64,000 nucleotides of DNA from Gp13-AA77 sp035946575 (GTDB lineage: Bacteria; Acidobacteriota; Terriglobia; UBA7540): contig DASYZG010000012.1 of the NCBI GenBank assembly GCA_035946575.1, positions 1 to 64,000 on the forward strand, given 5' to 3'. Under the pieces are notes generated by a model. That model had not been told where the DNA came from. It saw only the letters and a list, made by a program, of their open reading frames with translations, and did not search any database. Within the stretch, counting starts at the first letter, position 1; each line of letters opens with the position of its first letter. The position numbers and the translations under genes were made by a program. Positions 53,055 to 61,315 of this stretch are shown here, piece after piece.

Positions 53055-53981
53055 ATGCGATTGATTGTCCTGCTGGCTGCCGGCTTCTGCCTCGGCATCT
53101 ACTGCTTCTTCCGGGGCTTCCGTTTCCTCCGCCGCTACGAGATGCTGGCGGACACGCCGCGGACGCCCATCCGCGCTGCCGCCATGGGCTTCGTCGAAGT
53201 CTCGGGTAAGGCTTCCGGTCCTGAGACCGTCTACAGCCCCGTAAGCCACACGCAATGTTACTTCTACCGGGTCGACATCGACCGCTGGCATCAAGGGTCA
53301 AGAGGGGGCGGACGCTGGGCTCCATTTGCCACTGACGGCGACGGCGTCAGGTTCTATCTCGAAGACGAGACAGGACGGGTCCTGGTGGATGCTCAGGACG
53401 CCGAGTTTGACCTCCAGGATGCCGGCCAGACCCAGGTCATGCCGGACTTCCTGCCCGCCGGCGACGACAACGCGCCCTCGCCACCCTACATGCCGACGAC
53501 CGAGAACGACCTGGTTGAGTACATCCATCTCGTCAGTTCAGGCTCGCGCACGGCGGCTTTTCGCGGGGTCGATCCGGCGCTCGAATACCGAGTCAATCCG
53601 CCAGGCAAGAAACCGAGGCCGCGGGCCAAGTCGGGTTTCCAAGGCTTGAGACTGCCGGGTAGCGGAGATTCCGGGTCGCCCGGCAGCTATCGCCTGACGG
53701 AATACTGCATTGTTCCTCAGAAGGCTTACACCGTGGCCGGCACCTGCGTCGAGAATCCGCGTCCCCACGGCGAGCAGGACCGCAACTTGATCCTCAAGGG
53801 TGAGAATCAGCCCACGTTTCTGATTTCAGACGAGAGCAAGGCCGACCTGCAGAGCGCGCTCGGCTGGCGGACGGGCAAGTATATCTTCGGCGGCGCGGCG
53901 CTCACCGTGACTTCGGCGGCGCTGCTGCTGCAAGCGATGGGTTGGCTGCAGAGCGATTTCCTCGCGCAGTTGCTGAAGTGA
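53055..53981 (+). CDS. GIDE-domain membrane protein (MUL1-like, no RING)
   Basis: 308 residues. An N-terminal helix (IVLLAAGFCLGIYCFFRGF) is followed by an alpha/beta GIDE domain (FVEVSGKASGPETVYSPVSH to YCIVPQKAYTVAGTC) and a C-terminal helix (YIFGGAALTVTSAALLLQ). GIDE domains occur in the mitochondrial ubiquitin ligase MUL1; bacterial forms lack the RING finger. Linked with lemA here and in many bacteria; function unknown. It converges on lexA. Confidence 0.85.
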   Translation: MRLIVLLAAGFCLGIYCFFRGFRFLRRYEMLADTPRTPIRAAAMGFVEVSGKASGPETVYSPVSHTQCYFYRVDIDRWHQGSRGGGRWAPFATDGDGVRFYLEDETGRVLVDAQDAEFDLQDAGQTQVMPDFLPAGDDNAPSPPYMPTTENDLVEYIHLVSSGSRTAAFRGVDPALEYRVNPPGKKPRPRAKSGFQGLRLPGSGDSGSPGSYRLTEYCIVPQKAYTVAGTCVENPRPHGEQDRNLILKGENQPTFLISDESKADLQSALGWRTGKYIFGGAALTVTSAALLLQAMGWLQSDFLAQLLK

Positions 53982-53989
53982 GCTCACAC

Positions 53990-54655
53990 TCAATACTTCC
54001 GCAGTACCCCGATCACCCGTCCCTGGATCTTGACGTCGCGCGCCGGAACCACGATGGGATCCATCCGCGAATTGGCGGGCTGCAGGCGGACCTTGCCTTT
54101 CTCGGCTCCTTTGTCCAGGCGGAAGAACCTCTTCAGTGTCGCATCCGTGCCCTCGATAAGCGCCACCACGATCTCGCCGTTGGCGGCGGTATTCACGCCT
54201 TCCACCAGGATGTAGTCCCCGTCGCAGATGTGATCGTCGATCATGGAGTCGCCCTTCACGCGCAATACAAACACCTTGCCGCCGGCACGCGCGAAATCGC
54301 CCAGCGACACCGTCTCGGGATTGACGATGGCCTCGACGGGTTGGCCGGCGGCGATCCGGCCGAGCAGCGGAAACTCGAGCGCCCCGAGTTGGGCCGGGGT
54401 CGCCTCTGAAACTTGCGGGGTCCTGATGAAGGGCACCGGCCCCGGCAGCGCCACCACATCAATGGACCGGCTTTGATTGTACCCGCGGCGAATGAACCCC
54501 TTCCGCTCCAGATTAGCCACATGCTTGTGGACCGTGGCCAGCGACGAGAGTTCGAGCGAGTGCGCGATCTCCTCGAAACTGGGCGCATAGCCGTTCTGAT
54601 TGATGAACCCGACCAGGAAATCGAGCACCTGCTTTTGCCGCTTCGTGAGCGCCAT
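53990..54655 (-). CDS. lexA: LexA repressor
   Basis: 221 residues. The winged helix (KRQKQVLDFLVGFI, PSFEEIAHSLELSSLATVHK) binds SOS operators; the C-terminal latent protease has the Ala103-Gly104 cleavage site (GRIAAGQP), Ser137 (GDSMIDDH) and Lys175 (DATLKRFF). RecA-bound DNA triggers self-cleavage and SOS induction. GGGAGG lies five bases before ATG 54655; two upstream codons are less likely. Its promoter carries an 11-bp tandem repeat. Confidence 0.96.
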   Translation of the reverse strand: MALTKRQKQVLDFLVGFINQNGYAPSFEEIAHSLELSSLATVHKHVANLERKGFIRRGYNQSRSIDVVALPGPVPFIRTPQVSEATPAQLGALEFPLLGRIAAGQPVEAIVNPETVSLGDFARAGGKVFVLRVKGDSMIDDHICDGDYILVEGVNTAANGEIVVALIEGTDATLKRFFRLDKGAEKGKVRLQPANSRMDPIVVPARDVKIQGRVIGVLRKY

Positions 54656-54675
54656 AAAGACCTCCCGCAACCCGG

Positions 54676-54698
54676 ATTATAGGCGAATAAAAGGCGAA
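54676..54698 (-). promoter_or_regulatory. lexA promoter with tandem 11-bp repeat (candidate SOS box)
   Basis: On the minus strand TTCGCCTTTTA-TTCGCCTATAA (54698-54677) is a direct repeat with one mismatch, and its second copy overlaps the -10 TATAAT (54681-54676). LexA autorepression is general, so this is a good operator candidate. No -35 of quality is seen. Confidence 0.5.
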
Positions 54699-54862
54699 AT
54701 GGAAGAGGAAAGAGAAAGTATCGTTGGGAGCGCGGGCCTGGCGGTTGGGCGTCACGCACAGATGTGACCGACCGCACTTTGGCCCTCAGCTCCTCAGGAC
54801 GAATATAGGCTTCGAGTGCAACGTCGAAATGCGGACGGCACCCGTGTGTTCGGAGGGCGTCT

Positions 54863-56893
54863 ATGAATTCTGAGCATGAGCAGCGCGGACCGCGACTGAG
54901 CTTCGACGAACTCCGGCAGGCAGCCGCGGAAATGCGGGCGATGGACTTGATTGACATTTTCGCCGCCGGGTCGGGCCATCCCGGCGGCACGCTCTCGATC
55001 ATGGATATCGCCGCGGCCCTCTATCTCCGCGTGCTAAATCACGATCCGGGCGACCCGTCGTGGCCGGACCGCGATCGCGTGTTCTGGTCGGCCGGGCACA
55101 AGGCGCCCGCGCTCTACGTCGCGCTCGGCAAGGCCGGCTACTTTCCCCTCGACGATACCGTGCTGCTTCGGCAACTCGGTTCCGGCTTTGAGGGCCATCC
55201 GAACTGCCTCAAATTGCCCGGCGTGGAAGTGTCCTCGGGCTCGCTCGGGCAGGGCCTCGGCGTTGCGGTCGGCAGCGCCCTCGCGGCCAGGCTTGCGGGA
55301 CGCGGCTACCGCGTCTACTGCATCATGGGCGATGGCGAGCAGCAGGAAGGCAACGTCTGGGAGTCGGCCATGGCGGCCGGGCACTACAAGCTCGACAACC
55401 TCTGCGCGGTGATTGACAAGAACGATCTGCAAATCGACGGCCGGGTGCGCGAGGTGATGAACGTGGACCCGCTCGCTGACAAGTATTCGGCGTTCGGGTG
55501 GAACGTGGTGGTGATCGACGGCCATAACATGGAGCAGATCGTCGGCGCGCTCGAGCGCGCGAGGACGCATCGGGGCCAGCCGACGCTGGTCCTGGCACAC
55601 ACGGTGAAGGGCAAGGGCGTCTCGTTCATGGAGAACAACCCCGCCTGGCACGGGGTGGCGCCCCACCGCGAGCAGTTCGAGGCTGCAATCAGCGAACTCC
55701 AGACGCCGGCCGTGCCACGCCTGCGAATCGACGCGCTGCTCGCCCGCGCCGAGTCGAATGCCGAGCGCGTGGAACAGGCGACGAAAGATGATTTGCCGAA
55801 GTTCGAGCGGGATTACTGGTGGAACGCCGGCGACACAATGACAGTGGACATGGACCCCACGCGCCTGGGATTCGGGCGCGGCCTCGAGCAGGCCGGCGCC
55901 GACGAGCGCGTGGTGACGATCCACGCCGACATCTCGAACTCGATCCGCATCACCGACTTTGAGGCGAAGCACCCGGAGCGAGCGAATCGCGTCTTCAGTG
56001 TGGGCATCGCCGAACAAAACATGATGGTGGTGGCCGCGGGTATGGCCAAGGAAGGCCTGATCCCGGTGACCGGCACCTACGGCGTGTTCGCCTCGGGCCG
56101 CTGCTGGGACCAGATCCGCACCACCATCTGCTACTCGAACCTGAACGTAAAGATCGCCGGCGCCCACGGCGGCATCTCGGTAGGACCGGACGGCGCCACG
56201 CATCAGTCGCTCGAAGAAATCTCGCTGATGAGCATTCTGCCCCACATGCGCGTCGCGGTACCTTGCGATTCGCCGGAGAGCGAGCGCTCCACGATTCATT
56301 GCCTGCTCGGACTGGAAGGACCCGCGTATATGCGCTTCGCGCGCGAGGCGACGCCGGTCGTTACCAGGCCCGACACGCCCTACGAATTCGGCGTCGCCAA
56401 CGTGATCCGCTATCGGAGCGAGCGGCCGCACTTTGCGGACGCCTTTGAAACGTTCCTCGCCACGGGCTACGAGAGCGAAGGCGAGGACGTGGCCATCATC
56501 GCCTGCGGGCCCATGGTCGCGGAGGCCATGCGGGCGGCTTGGATTCTGAAAGAAGAGTACGGCGTCGAGACGCGCGTGCTGAACGTCCACACGGTGAAGC
56601 CGCTCGATATTGAGGCGCTGGTATGCGCCGCCGAGGACACCAGGATCGTCTTGACGGCCGAAGAGCACCAGGTGGGTGGGTTCGGCAACATCGTCGCCGG
56701 CGCGATTCTGCGTCATCGTCGGAACATCGACGAGCCCCTGCTGTTTGACATGATCGGCATCGACGATCGCTTCGGACTCTCCGGTAGGCCGTGGGATCTG
56801 ATGCGGGCGTTCAAGCTCAGTGCCGAACACATTGCCGAGCGTGTCCTGCATCTGCGCGACCGGTATCCGCTGGGCGTCAGCAGCCTGGCGTAG
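54863..56893 (+). CDS. tkt: Transketolase
   Basis: 676 residues. The N-terminal TPP domain shows the GSGHPGGTLSIMD and MGDGEQQEGNVWESAM blocks (thiamine diphosphate binding, GDGEQ...N), and the second half the pyrimidine domain (VGIAEQNMMVVAAGMAKEG). It transfers two-carbon units in the pentose-phosphate pathway. The SLGQGLGVAVG and HAGHKAP-like SAGHKAPALYVAL blocks favour transketolase over pyruvate dehydrogenase; it is one chain, not split. The TAG stop lies within a 29-bp palindrome. Confidence 0.95.
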   Translation: MNSEHEQRGPRLSFDELRQAAAEMRAMDLIDIFAAGSGHPGGTLSIMDIAAALYLRVLNHDPGDPSWPDRDRVFWSAGHKAPALYVALGKAGYFPLDDTVLLRQLGSGFEGHPNCLKLPGVEVSSGSLGQGLGVAVGSALAARLAGRGYRVYCIMGDGEQQEGNVWESAMAAGHYKLDNLCAVIDKNDLQIDGRVREVMNVDPLADKYSAFGWNVVVIDGHNMEQIVGALERARTHRGQPTLVLAHTVKGKGVSFMENNPAWHGVAPHREQFEAAISELQTPAVPRLRIDALLARAESNAERVEQATKDDLPKFERDYWWNAGDTMTVDMDPTRLGFGRGLEQAGADERVVTIHADISNSIRITDFEAKHPERANRVFSVGIAEQNMMVVAAGMAKEGLIPVTGTYGVFASGRCWDQIRTTICYSNLNVKIAGAHGGISVGPDGATHQSLEEISLMSILPHMRVAVPCDSPESERSTIHCLLGLEGPAYMRFAREATPVVTRPDTPYEFGVANVIRYRSERPHFADAFETFLATGYESEGEDVAIIACGPMVAEAMRAAWILKEEYGVETRVLNVHTVKPLDIEALVCAAEDTRIVLTAEEHQVGGFGNIVAGAILRHRRNIDEPLLFDMIGIDDRFGLSGRPWDLMRAFKLSAEHIAERVLHLRDRYPLGVSSLA

Positions 56894-56918
56894 GGGCGGG
56901 TTTGAAACCCGCCCCTAC
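56890..56918. repeat. Perfect 29-bp REP-like palindrome over the tkt stop codon
   Basis: GTAGGGGCGGGTTT-G-AAACCCGCCCCTAC: two 14-bp arms with one central base. The TAG in the left arm is the tkt stop. A hairpin here would stop transcription just after translation ends. It adjoins a RAYT relic. Confidence 0.75.
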
Positions 56919-56925
56919 AAAACCC

Positions 56926-57090
56926 AGCGCGCCGCTGTCGGAGATCGTGCGAGGCTTCAAGACATTCTCGGCACGGCGGATCAACGAGATGCGGCAGGAC
57001 ACCCAGTGTATCGTTTGCGAGAGAAACTACTTCGGACGAATTATTCGCAATGAGTGCGAGCTGGACAGAATACGCCAAGTTTTTCAGGAT
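56926..57090 (+). pseudogene. Relic of a REP-associated tyrosine transposase (RAYT, Y1_Tnp)
   Basis: In one frame: PLSEIVRGFKTFSARRINEM, then CERNYFGRIIRNECELDRIR. This is the C-terminal end of RAYT/IS200-like transposases (usually GAFKS.SARRIN, WQRNYYERIIRDE.EL.RIR). The HUH catalytic N-terminus is absent and no start is present. It lies next to a REP-like palindrome, as expected for RAYTs. Confidence 0.7.
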
Positions 57091-57202
57091 TCCCGGCGCG
57101 GTAAAACCGACGGGCAGCGAGGCGAGACCAAAATGGAGGCCAGGTGTTCGCGTTGGCGGAAGGCTTCTTGGTTAATTACATCGGGATAGTCGCGAGGTCG
57201 AG

Positions 57203-57862
57203 TTAGATTGCGCCCTCCTGGCGAAGTTTCGCCAGCACGTTCTCCGGACACCCGTCCCACTCGGACAGGGCTTTGTTGCCAAGGTAGGGGAGATCCTGCA
57301 CGCCCATTTTGCTGCTGTAAAACGCGCCCAGCACGGCATTGCGCAGGGCATTGAAGAAGACCACGCCGGCGGCGTCTTCGGGCGCGGCTGTCTTGGGATA
57401 AGCGATGCGATCAAGAAGCTGCTTTTTTTCGGACTCCGCAGCGTCGATGAAGTCGTGGCTGAAGGCCCGATTTGATTCCAGGTCGAGCCAGGTGATCCCG
57501 CCGCGAATGGCATCGAGCTGGTTGCCGCCTTCGAATCCCAGGAATTCGTCGATGAATTCGGGCACGCCTGCCTGGGACGCGCTGCCGCTCGGCTCGTCGG
57601 CCGGCACGATGATATCGCCGAGCACTTCGATCGTTTTGTACTGGTGCGCGTCGAAGGTCTTCGGCTGATACGGCCCGGGCGCTGCCGCGGACGCGGTCGC
57701 TGTGGCAGCGTGCGCGCCCATGCCGGGCATCGACATCTCCGTGGCCTTGGCTGTTCCCGCGGGCAGCAGCGCTGCCGCCGGCACCGCGGACAACACCTTC
57801 AGCAGGTCGCGCCGGTCCATTCCCGCCTGTTTTTCCTGCCCGGTATTCGTATCGCTCGCCAT
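57203..57862 (-). CDS. Gluconate 2-dehydrogenase subunit 3-like protein, Tat-exported
   Basis: 219 residues. A twin-arginine signal (MDRRDLLKVLSAVPAAALLP, preceded by a 14-residue tail) exports the protein folded. The rest is the helical subunit 3 domain (FDAHQYKTIEVLGDIIVPAD ... VPEFIDEFL) of the GMC-type gluconate 2-dehydrogenases; it escorts the catalytic subunit, which lacks a signal. ATG 57862 follows GGAGG. It starts 10 bp after the GMC stop, in one operon. Confidence 0.9.
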   Translation of the reverse strand: MASDTNTGQEKQAGMDRRDLLKVLSAVPAAALLPAGTAKATEMSMPGMGAHAATATASAAAPGPYQPKTFDAHQYKTIEVLGDIIVPADEPSGSASQAGVPEFIDEFLGFEGGNQLDAIRGGITWLDLESNRAFSHDFIDAAESEKKQLLDRIAYPKTAAPEDAAGVVFFNALRNAVLGAFYSSKMGVQDLPYLGNKALSEWDGCPENVLAKLRQEGAI

Positions 57863-57872
57863 CGAGACCTCC

Positions 57873-59576
57873 TTAAACATTCCGCTTCTTCACTTCCTCG
57901 GCCGCATGTTCTGCCGTGCGCCAGGCCAGGGCCATGATGCTGAGCGTGGGATTCTTGTCCGCATTCGAGACGAAGGGCGCTCCGTCGGTGACGAACAGGT
58001 TCCTGCAATCCCAGCCCTGGCAGTAGGGGTTCAGCACGGACTTCCTGCGGTCGTCGCCCATCTGGGTGGTGCCCACCTCGTGGATGATCTCGCCGCCCTT
58101 GGAAATGCCCCAGTTCTTTTCAGCGCCCGACGACTCCAGAACCTCGCCGCCCATGGTCACAATCAGCTCGCGAAAGGTCTCCTGCGCGTGGCGCGCCATC
58201 AGAATCTCATCCTGGCTCCACTTGAAATGGAACTTCAGCACCGGAATACCCCACTCGTCCACGGTGTCGCGGTCGATCTCGCAGTAGCTGTCCTTGTTGG
58301 GAATCATTTCGCCGCGGCAGGCGAAGCCGAGGAACGAGCCATAGATCTTGCGGATGTTCCGCTTGAGCTCCACGCCGTAGCCACCGCCGGTCAGCATCTC
58401 GACGCCGTCGAAGTCGCTCGGGCCGGGCATGCCGCGCCCCCCTCCCAGCTCGATGTGGTAGCCGCGCGCGAAGGGCAGTTGATTCCGAAGCTGCTTTTCA
58501 TAGTTCCACCACGGCATGTAGACGTGCATGCCGCCGACCCCGTCGCAGTCGTGCGCCGGCAGATCCTGAAGCGACGGCACGAATCCGCCCCCGTCGGTGC
58601 CCACGGTGTCCATCAGGTACTTCCCCACCAGGCCGCTCGAATTGCAGAGGCCGTTCGGATGCTGCGGGCTTCGGGAATTAAGCAACAGGCGCGCTGATTC
58701 GCACGCGCTCGCCGCCACCACCACGATCTTGCCGCGCACCTGCACTTCCTTGCGCGTCTTCTTGTCGATGTAGGAGACGCCGGTCGCCTGGCCATCGCCA
58801 TCAACGACCACCTCGCGGGCCATGGCATCGCATCGCACTTCCAGATTGCCCGTGGCCTGCGCTGGTGGAATCAGCACCGTGGGAGAGGAGAAGTTGGAAC
58901 TGGTGGCGCAGCTGCGTCCGCACTGGCCGCAGTAGTGGCAGGCCGGACGCCCGTTCAGCGGACGCGTCAGGATGGAAAGTCGCGACGCAACACAGGGGAT
59001 TCCGAGTTTGCGCGACGCCCGCTGGATCACCAGCTCGTAGCAGCGCGGCTTCGGCGGCGGCATGAATCTGCCGTCCGGCGTGTTCTCGAGACCTTCGGCG
59101 GAACCAAAAACGCCGATCAACTCCTCGGTTTTGTCGTAATAGGGTGCGAGATCGTCATACGTGATCGGCCAGTCGAAGCCTTTGCCGTCCCGGCTGTAAG
59201 GCTTGAAATCGTAAGGACCCATGCGCAGCGAAATGCGGCCCCAGTGATTCGTGCGTCCGCCGAGCATCCGGCCGCGCCACCACATCCAGTCGGTGCCTGG
59301 GGCTTGCGTATAAGGTTCGCCCGGCAGTTTCCAGCCCCCCACGCAGGCGTCCGTCTCCCCGAAAGGCTTGGCGGGCGTGGGCGCGCCCCGGTGCGGCAGG
59401 TCGTAGTTCCACTTCAGCATGGTGGATTCTTTGGCCGTGTCGTACCAGCTTCCGGCTTCGAGCAGCAGGCACCTGGCGCCCGCCTGGGTGAGGACGTACG
59501 CCGCCATGCCGCCGCCCGCGCCCGAACCGACAATCACGGCGTCGTAAACTTTGGCACTGCGCATCATTTGCGGCAT
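57873..59576 (-). CDS. GMC-family FAD oxidoreductase, catalytic subunit
   Basis: 567 residues. FAD motif YDAVIVGSGAGGGMAAYVL, the Cys insert CHYCGQCGRSC and the C-terminal GTTQMGDD ... LFVTDGAPF catalytic-site region belong to the gluconate 2-dehydrogenase-like GMC group. It would oxidise a sugar or alcohol in the periplasm and pass electrons to cytochrome c. It lacks a signal but is followed by the Tat-borne subunit 3 (10-bp gap). A 13-bp tandem repeat lies 68-93 bp upstream of its start. It is about 30% similar to the GMC at 47.9 kb by eye. Confidence 0.92.
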   Translation of the reverse strand: MPQMMRSAKVYDAVIVGSGAGGGMAAYVLTQAGARCLLLEAGSWYDTAKESTMLKWNYDLPHRGAPTPAKPFGETDACVGGWKLPGEPYTQAPGTDWMWWRGRMLGGRTNHWGRISLRMGPYDFKPYSRDGKGFDWPITYDDLAPYYDKTEELIGVFGSAEGLENTPDGRFMPPPKPRCYELVIQRASRKLGIPCVASRLSILTRPLNGRPACHYCGQCGRSCATSSNFSSPTVLIPPAQATGNLEVRCDAMAREVVVDGDGQATGVSYIDKKTRKEVQVRGKIVVVAASACESARLLLNSRSPQHPNGLCNSSGLVGKYLMDTVGTDGGGFVPSLQDLPAHDCDGVGGMHVYMPWWNYEKQLRNQLPFARGYHIELGGGRGMPGPSDFDGVEMLTGGGYGVELKRNIRKIYGSFLGFACRGEMIPNKDSYCEIDRDTVDEWGIPVLKFHFKWSQDEILMARHAQETFRELIVTMGGEVLESSGAEKNWGISKGGEIIHEVGTTQMGDDRRKSVLNPYCQGWDCRNLFVTDGAPFVSNADKNPTLSIMALAWRTAEHAAEEVKKRNV

Positions 59577-59643
59577 GAGATGGTTTCCTCGGCTAAGAAT
59601 AGAGCGACGCGGGAGTCTAACATAAAACTTCTCGGTGGCGCCC

Positions 59644-59669
59644 TGATTCGACGTCATGATTCGACGTCA
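59644..59669. repeat. Perfect 13-bp tandem repeat upstream of the GMC operon
   Basis: TGATTCGACGTCA occurs twice head-to-tail. Each copy contains the palindrome GACGTC. It is 68-93 bp before the GMC start and could be a regulator site. Confidence 0.55.
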
Positions 59670-59687
59670 GGGTAGTGTCCGGTTTTC

Positions 59688-59754
59688 GTTGTGGTGCAGG
59701 CATCCTGCCTGCTGACTGCGGCCCGGAATGCAGGCTTGAAGCCTGCACCACAAC
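59688..59754. repeat. REP-like palindromic repeat
   Basis: GTTGTGGTGCAGGC at the left and GCCTGCACCACAAC at the right are exact inverted copies (14 bp), with inner arms GCATCCTGCCTGC and GCAGGCTTGAAGC. This is the best-preserved copy of the family. Confidence 0.75.
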
Positions 59755-59862
59755 CTTAACTGGACGCTGCCGACCTAAGGAGCGATTGTAAACCGCCCTA
59801 AGTACATTACGATGCTTCACCCGGATGTTGCGGCGGCTTCGCTCCCGATCCGGGCTCCGGAT

Positions 59863-60315
59863 TCATGGAGCGGCAACCAACAACTCCGCCTGCAGATCAA
59901 TTCTGGACTTGACGGAATTCGAAATGAAGCAATTCGCTTCCATCCTGCCCACGATCTCGCGTGCGGCTTCCATACTGCCGGCGGATTTCAGGGTGATCTT
60001 CGGCCGCACCGTGACCGTCGTCACTTGATACCTGCCCTCGACGCTTTCGAGTAGTGCTTCAGCGCCGCTCGAGTAGGCCGCCACTTCCACGCTCCGCCGC
60101 TCCGCGATCGCCAGGAAGGTGAGCATCAGGCAGGTGTTGAGGGAGCTGATGAAGAGGTGCTCCGGCGACCAGACGCCCTCCTCGCCGCGGAAATCCGGCG
60201 GACTGCCCACCACGATGTCCGCTTTGCCCGCATCTGTGGCCCGGCCGTTGCGCCCGCCGGTCCAGACGAGCCCGGCAGAATAGCGAAAACTTTTGTAAGC
60301 CTTCTTCACTTCCAC
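59863..60315 (-). CDS. OsmC-family peroxidase-like protein
   Basis: 150 residues from GTG 60315 (GGGAGG six bases upstream). Both redox Cys of OsmC/Ohr proteins are present: ISSLNTCLMLTFLAIAE and MEANCFISNSVKS. The family reduces organic hydroperoxides in the cytosol. An upstream extension to 60444 reads through a GC palindrome and is not coding. Confidence 0.85.
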   Translation of the reverse strand: MEVKKAYKSFRYSAGLVWTGGRNGRATDAGKADIVVGSPPDFRGEEGVWSPEHLFISSLNTCLMLTFLAIAERRSVEVAAYSSGAEALLESVEGRYQVTTVTVRPKITLKSAGSMEAAREIVGRMEANCFISNSVKSRIDLQAELLVAAP

Positions 60316-60749
60316 AGCGACCCTCCCTGTTCCAGCATCGCACAGATTCGAGGTAGGGGCGGCCCCCCCGTGGCCGCCCGACTGGATAGCCATGCCGGGC
60401 CCTTCGGGGCGGCCACGGGGGGCCGCCCCTGCCTCGAATTGCAATTCCCGGGATTCCCGTTTGCGCGGGAATGACGATAAGAGCGGGCCCGGTACTCAGT
60501 TGTGGGTTATCCACTTTGGTTCTACAAAAAGGTAGTATACAGGCTCGGAAGTGCTTGGCGTACCGGAAGAAACATCGTAGAATAGTGCTCCACCTCAGGA
60601 ATGCCTCGTCTTGCGCTTTCGCAGGGCGAAGAGCGTCCCGAGCCGGCGCGGGGACGGCCATTCCTCAGTCAGGTCGGTCAGCAGGCCGCCGCGGCGAATC
60701 ACACGAAGCGGGTCTCATCAGGCTTGCAGGAAGGAATCTCAGGAGGAGT
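60316..60749. other. 434-bp gap between divergent OsmC and pseudopilin genes
   Basis: Contains the long inverted repeat described separately (60346-60439), then GATTCCCGTTTGCGCGGGAA, and no gene that I can support. Promoter elements were not identified. Confidence 0.5.
60346..60439. repeat. Long GC-rich inverted repeat
   Basis: ATTCGAGGTAGGGGCGGCCC... at the left and ...GGGCCGCCCCTGCCTCGAAT at the right form arms of about 32 bp with two mismatches around a short middle. A stable hairpin likely. It shares the GTAGGGGCGG core with 56890-56918. Confidence 0.7.
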
Positions 60750-61229
60750 ATGCGCAAGGAATCGCAGGGCATTTCATGGCTTGAAGTCATCGTCCTCATT
60801 GTTGTAGTCGTGCTGGTCGCCGGCATTGTGGTTCCGAATCTCTGGAAATCGAAGGCGGAAATCAACCAGGCCTCGGCGGTGCGCTCGATTCGCATGATCA
60901 TCAATGCCGAGGCCAACTACGCCCAGGCGTACGACAGCGGGTTCACCCCGGCGCTCTCGACCCTCGGGCCGCCGCCGGACGCGATGCCCACCGCTTCCCT
61001 CGCCGGCTATATCGACAGCGAACTTGCCGCCGGCGCGAAGGAAGGCTACACCTTCAGCTACACCGCGGGTCCGGCCGATTCGAACGGCAGGATCACGACC
61101 TATAAAATGACGGCCAACCCTACCAGCTCGAGCGCCGGCTCCGTTCACTATTTCGTGGACCAGACGGGACTCATCCGGCAGAACACTCAGCAGACGGCAA
61201 CCGATAAAGACAAGCCGCTTGGCGGGTAG
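60750..61229 (+). CDS. Type IV pilin/pseudopilin-like protein
   Basis: 159 residues. The N-terminus KESQG/ISWLEVIVLIVVVVLV matches a prepilin peptidase site: Gly, then a Glu at +5 and a hydrophobic helix. The body is Ala/Ser/Thr-rich and globular (YAQAYDSGFTPALSTLG). It is probably a minor pilin or type II secretion pseudopilin; no other pilus genes are near. AGGAGG lies just upstream of ATG 60750. Confidence 0.75.
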   Translation: MRKESQGISWLEVIVLIVVVVLVAGIVVPNLWKSKAEINQASAVRSIRMIINAEANYAQAYDSGFTPALSTLGPPPDAMPTASLAGYIDSELAAGAKEGYTFSYTAGPADSNGRITTYKMTANPTSSSAGSVHYFVDQTGLIRQNTQQTATDKDKPLGG

Positions 61230-61315
61230 TCCTCTCGAAAAGGCGCGCCAGCCGCGGGAGCGGCGGTGTCCTCGCCGCCGCATCCCGGGCCGGGCCTCGA
61301 AGGCCGGCACGGAAT

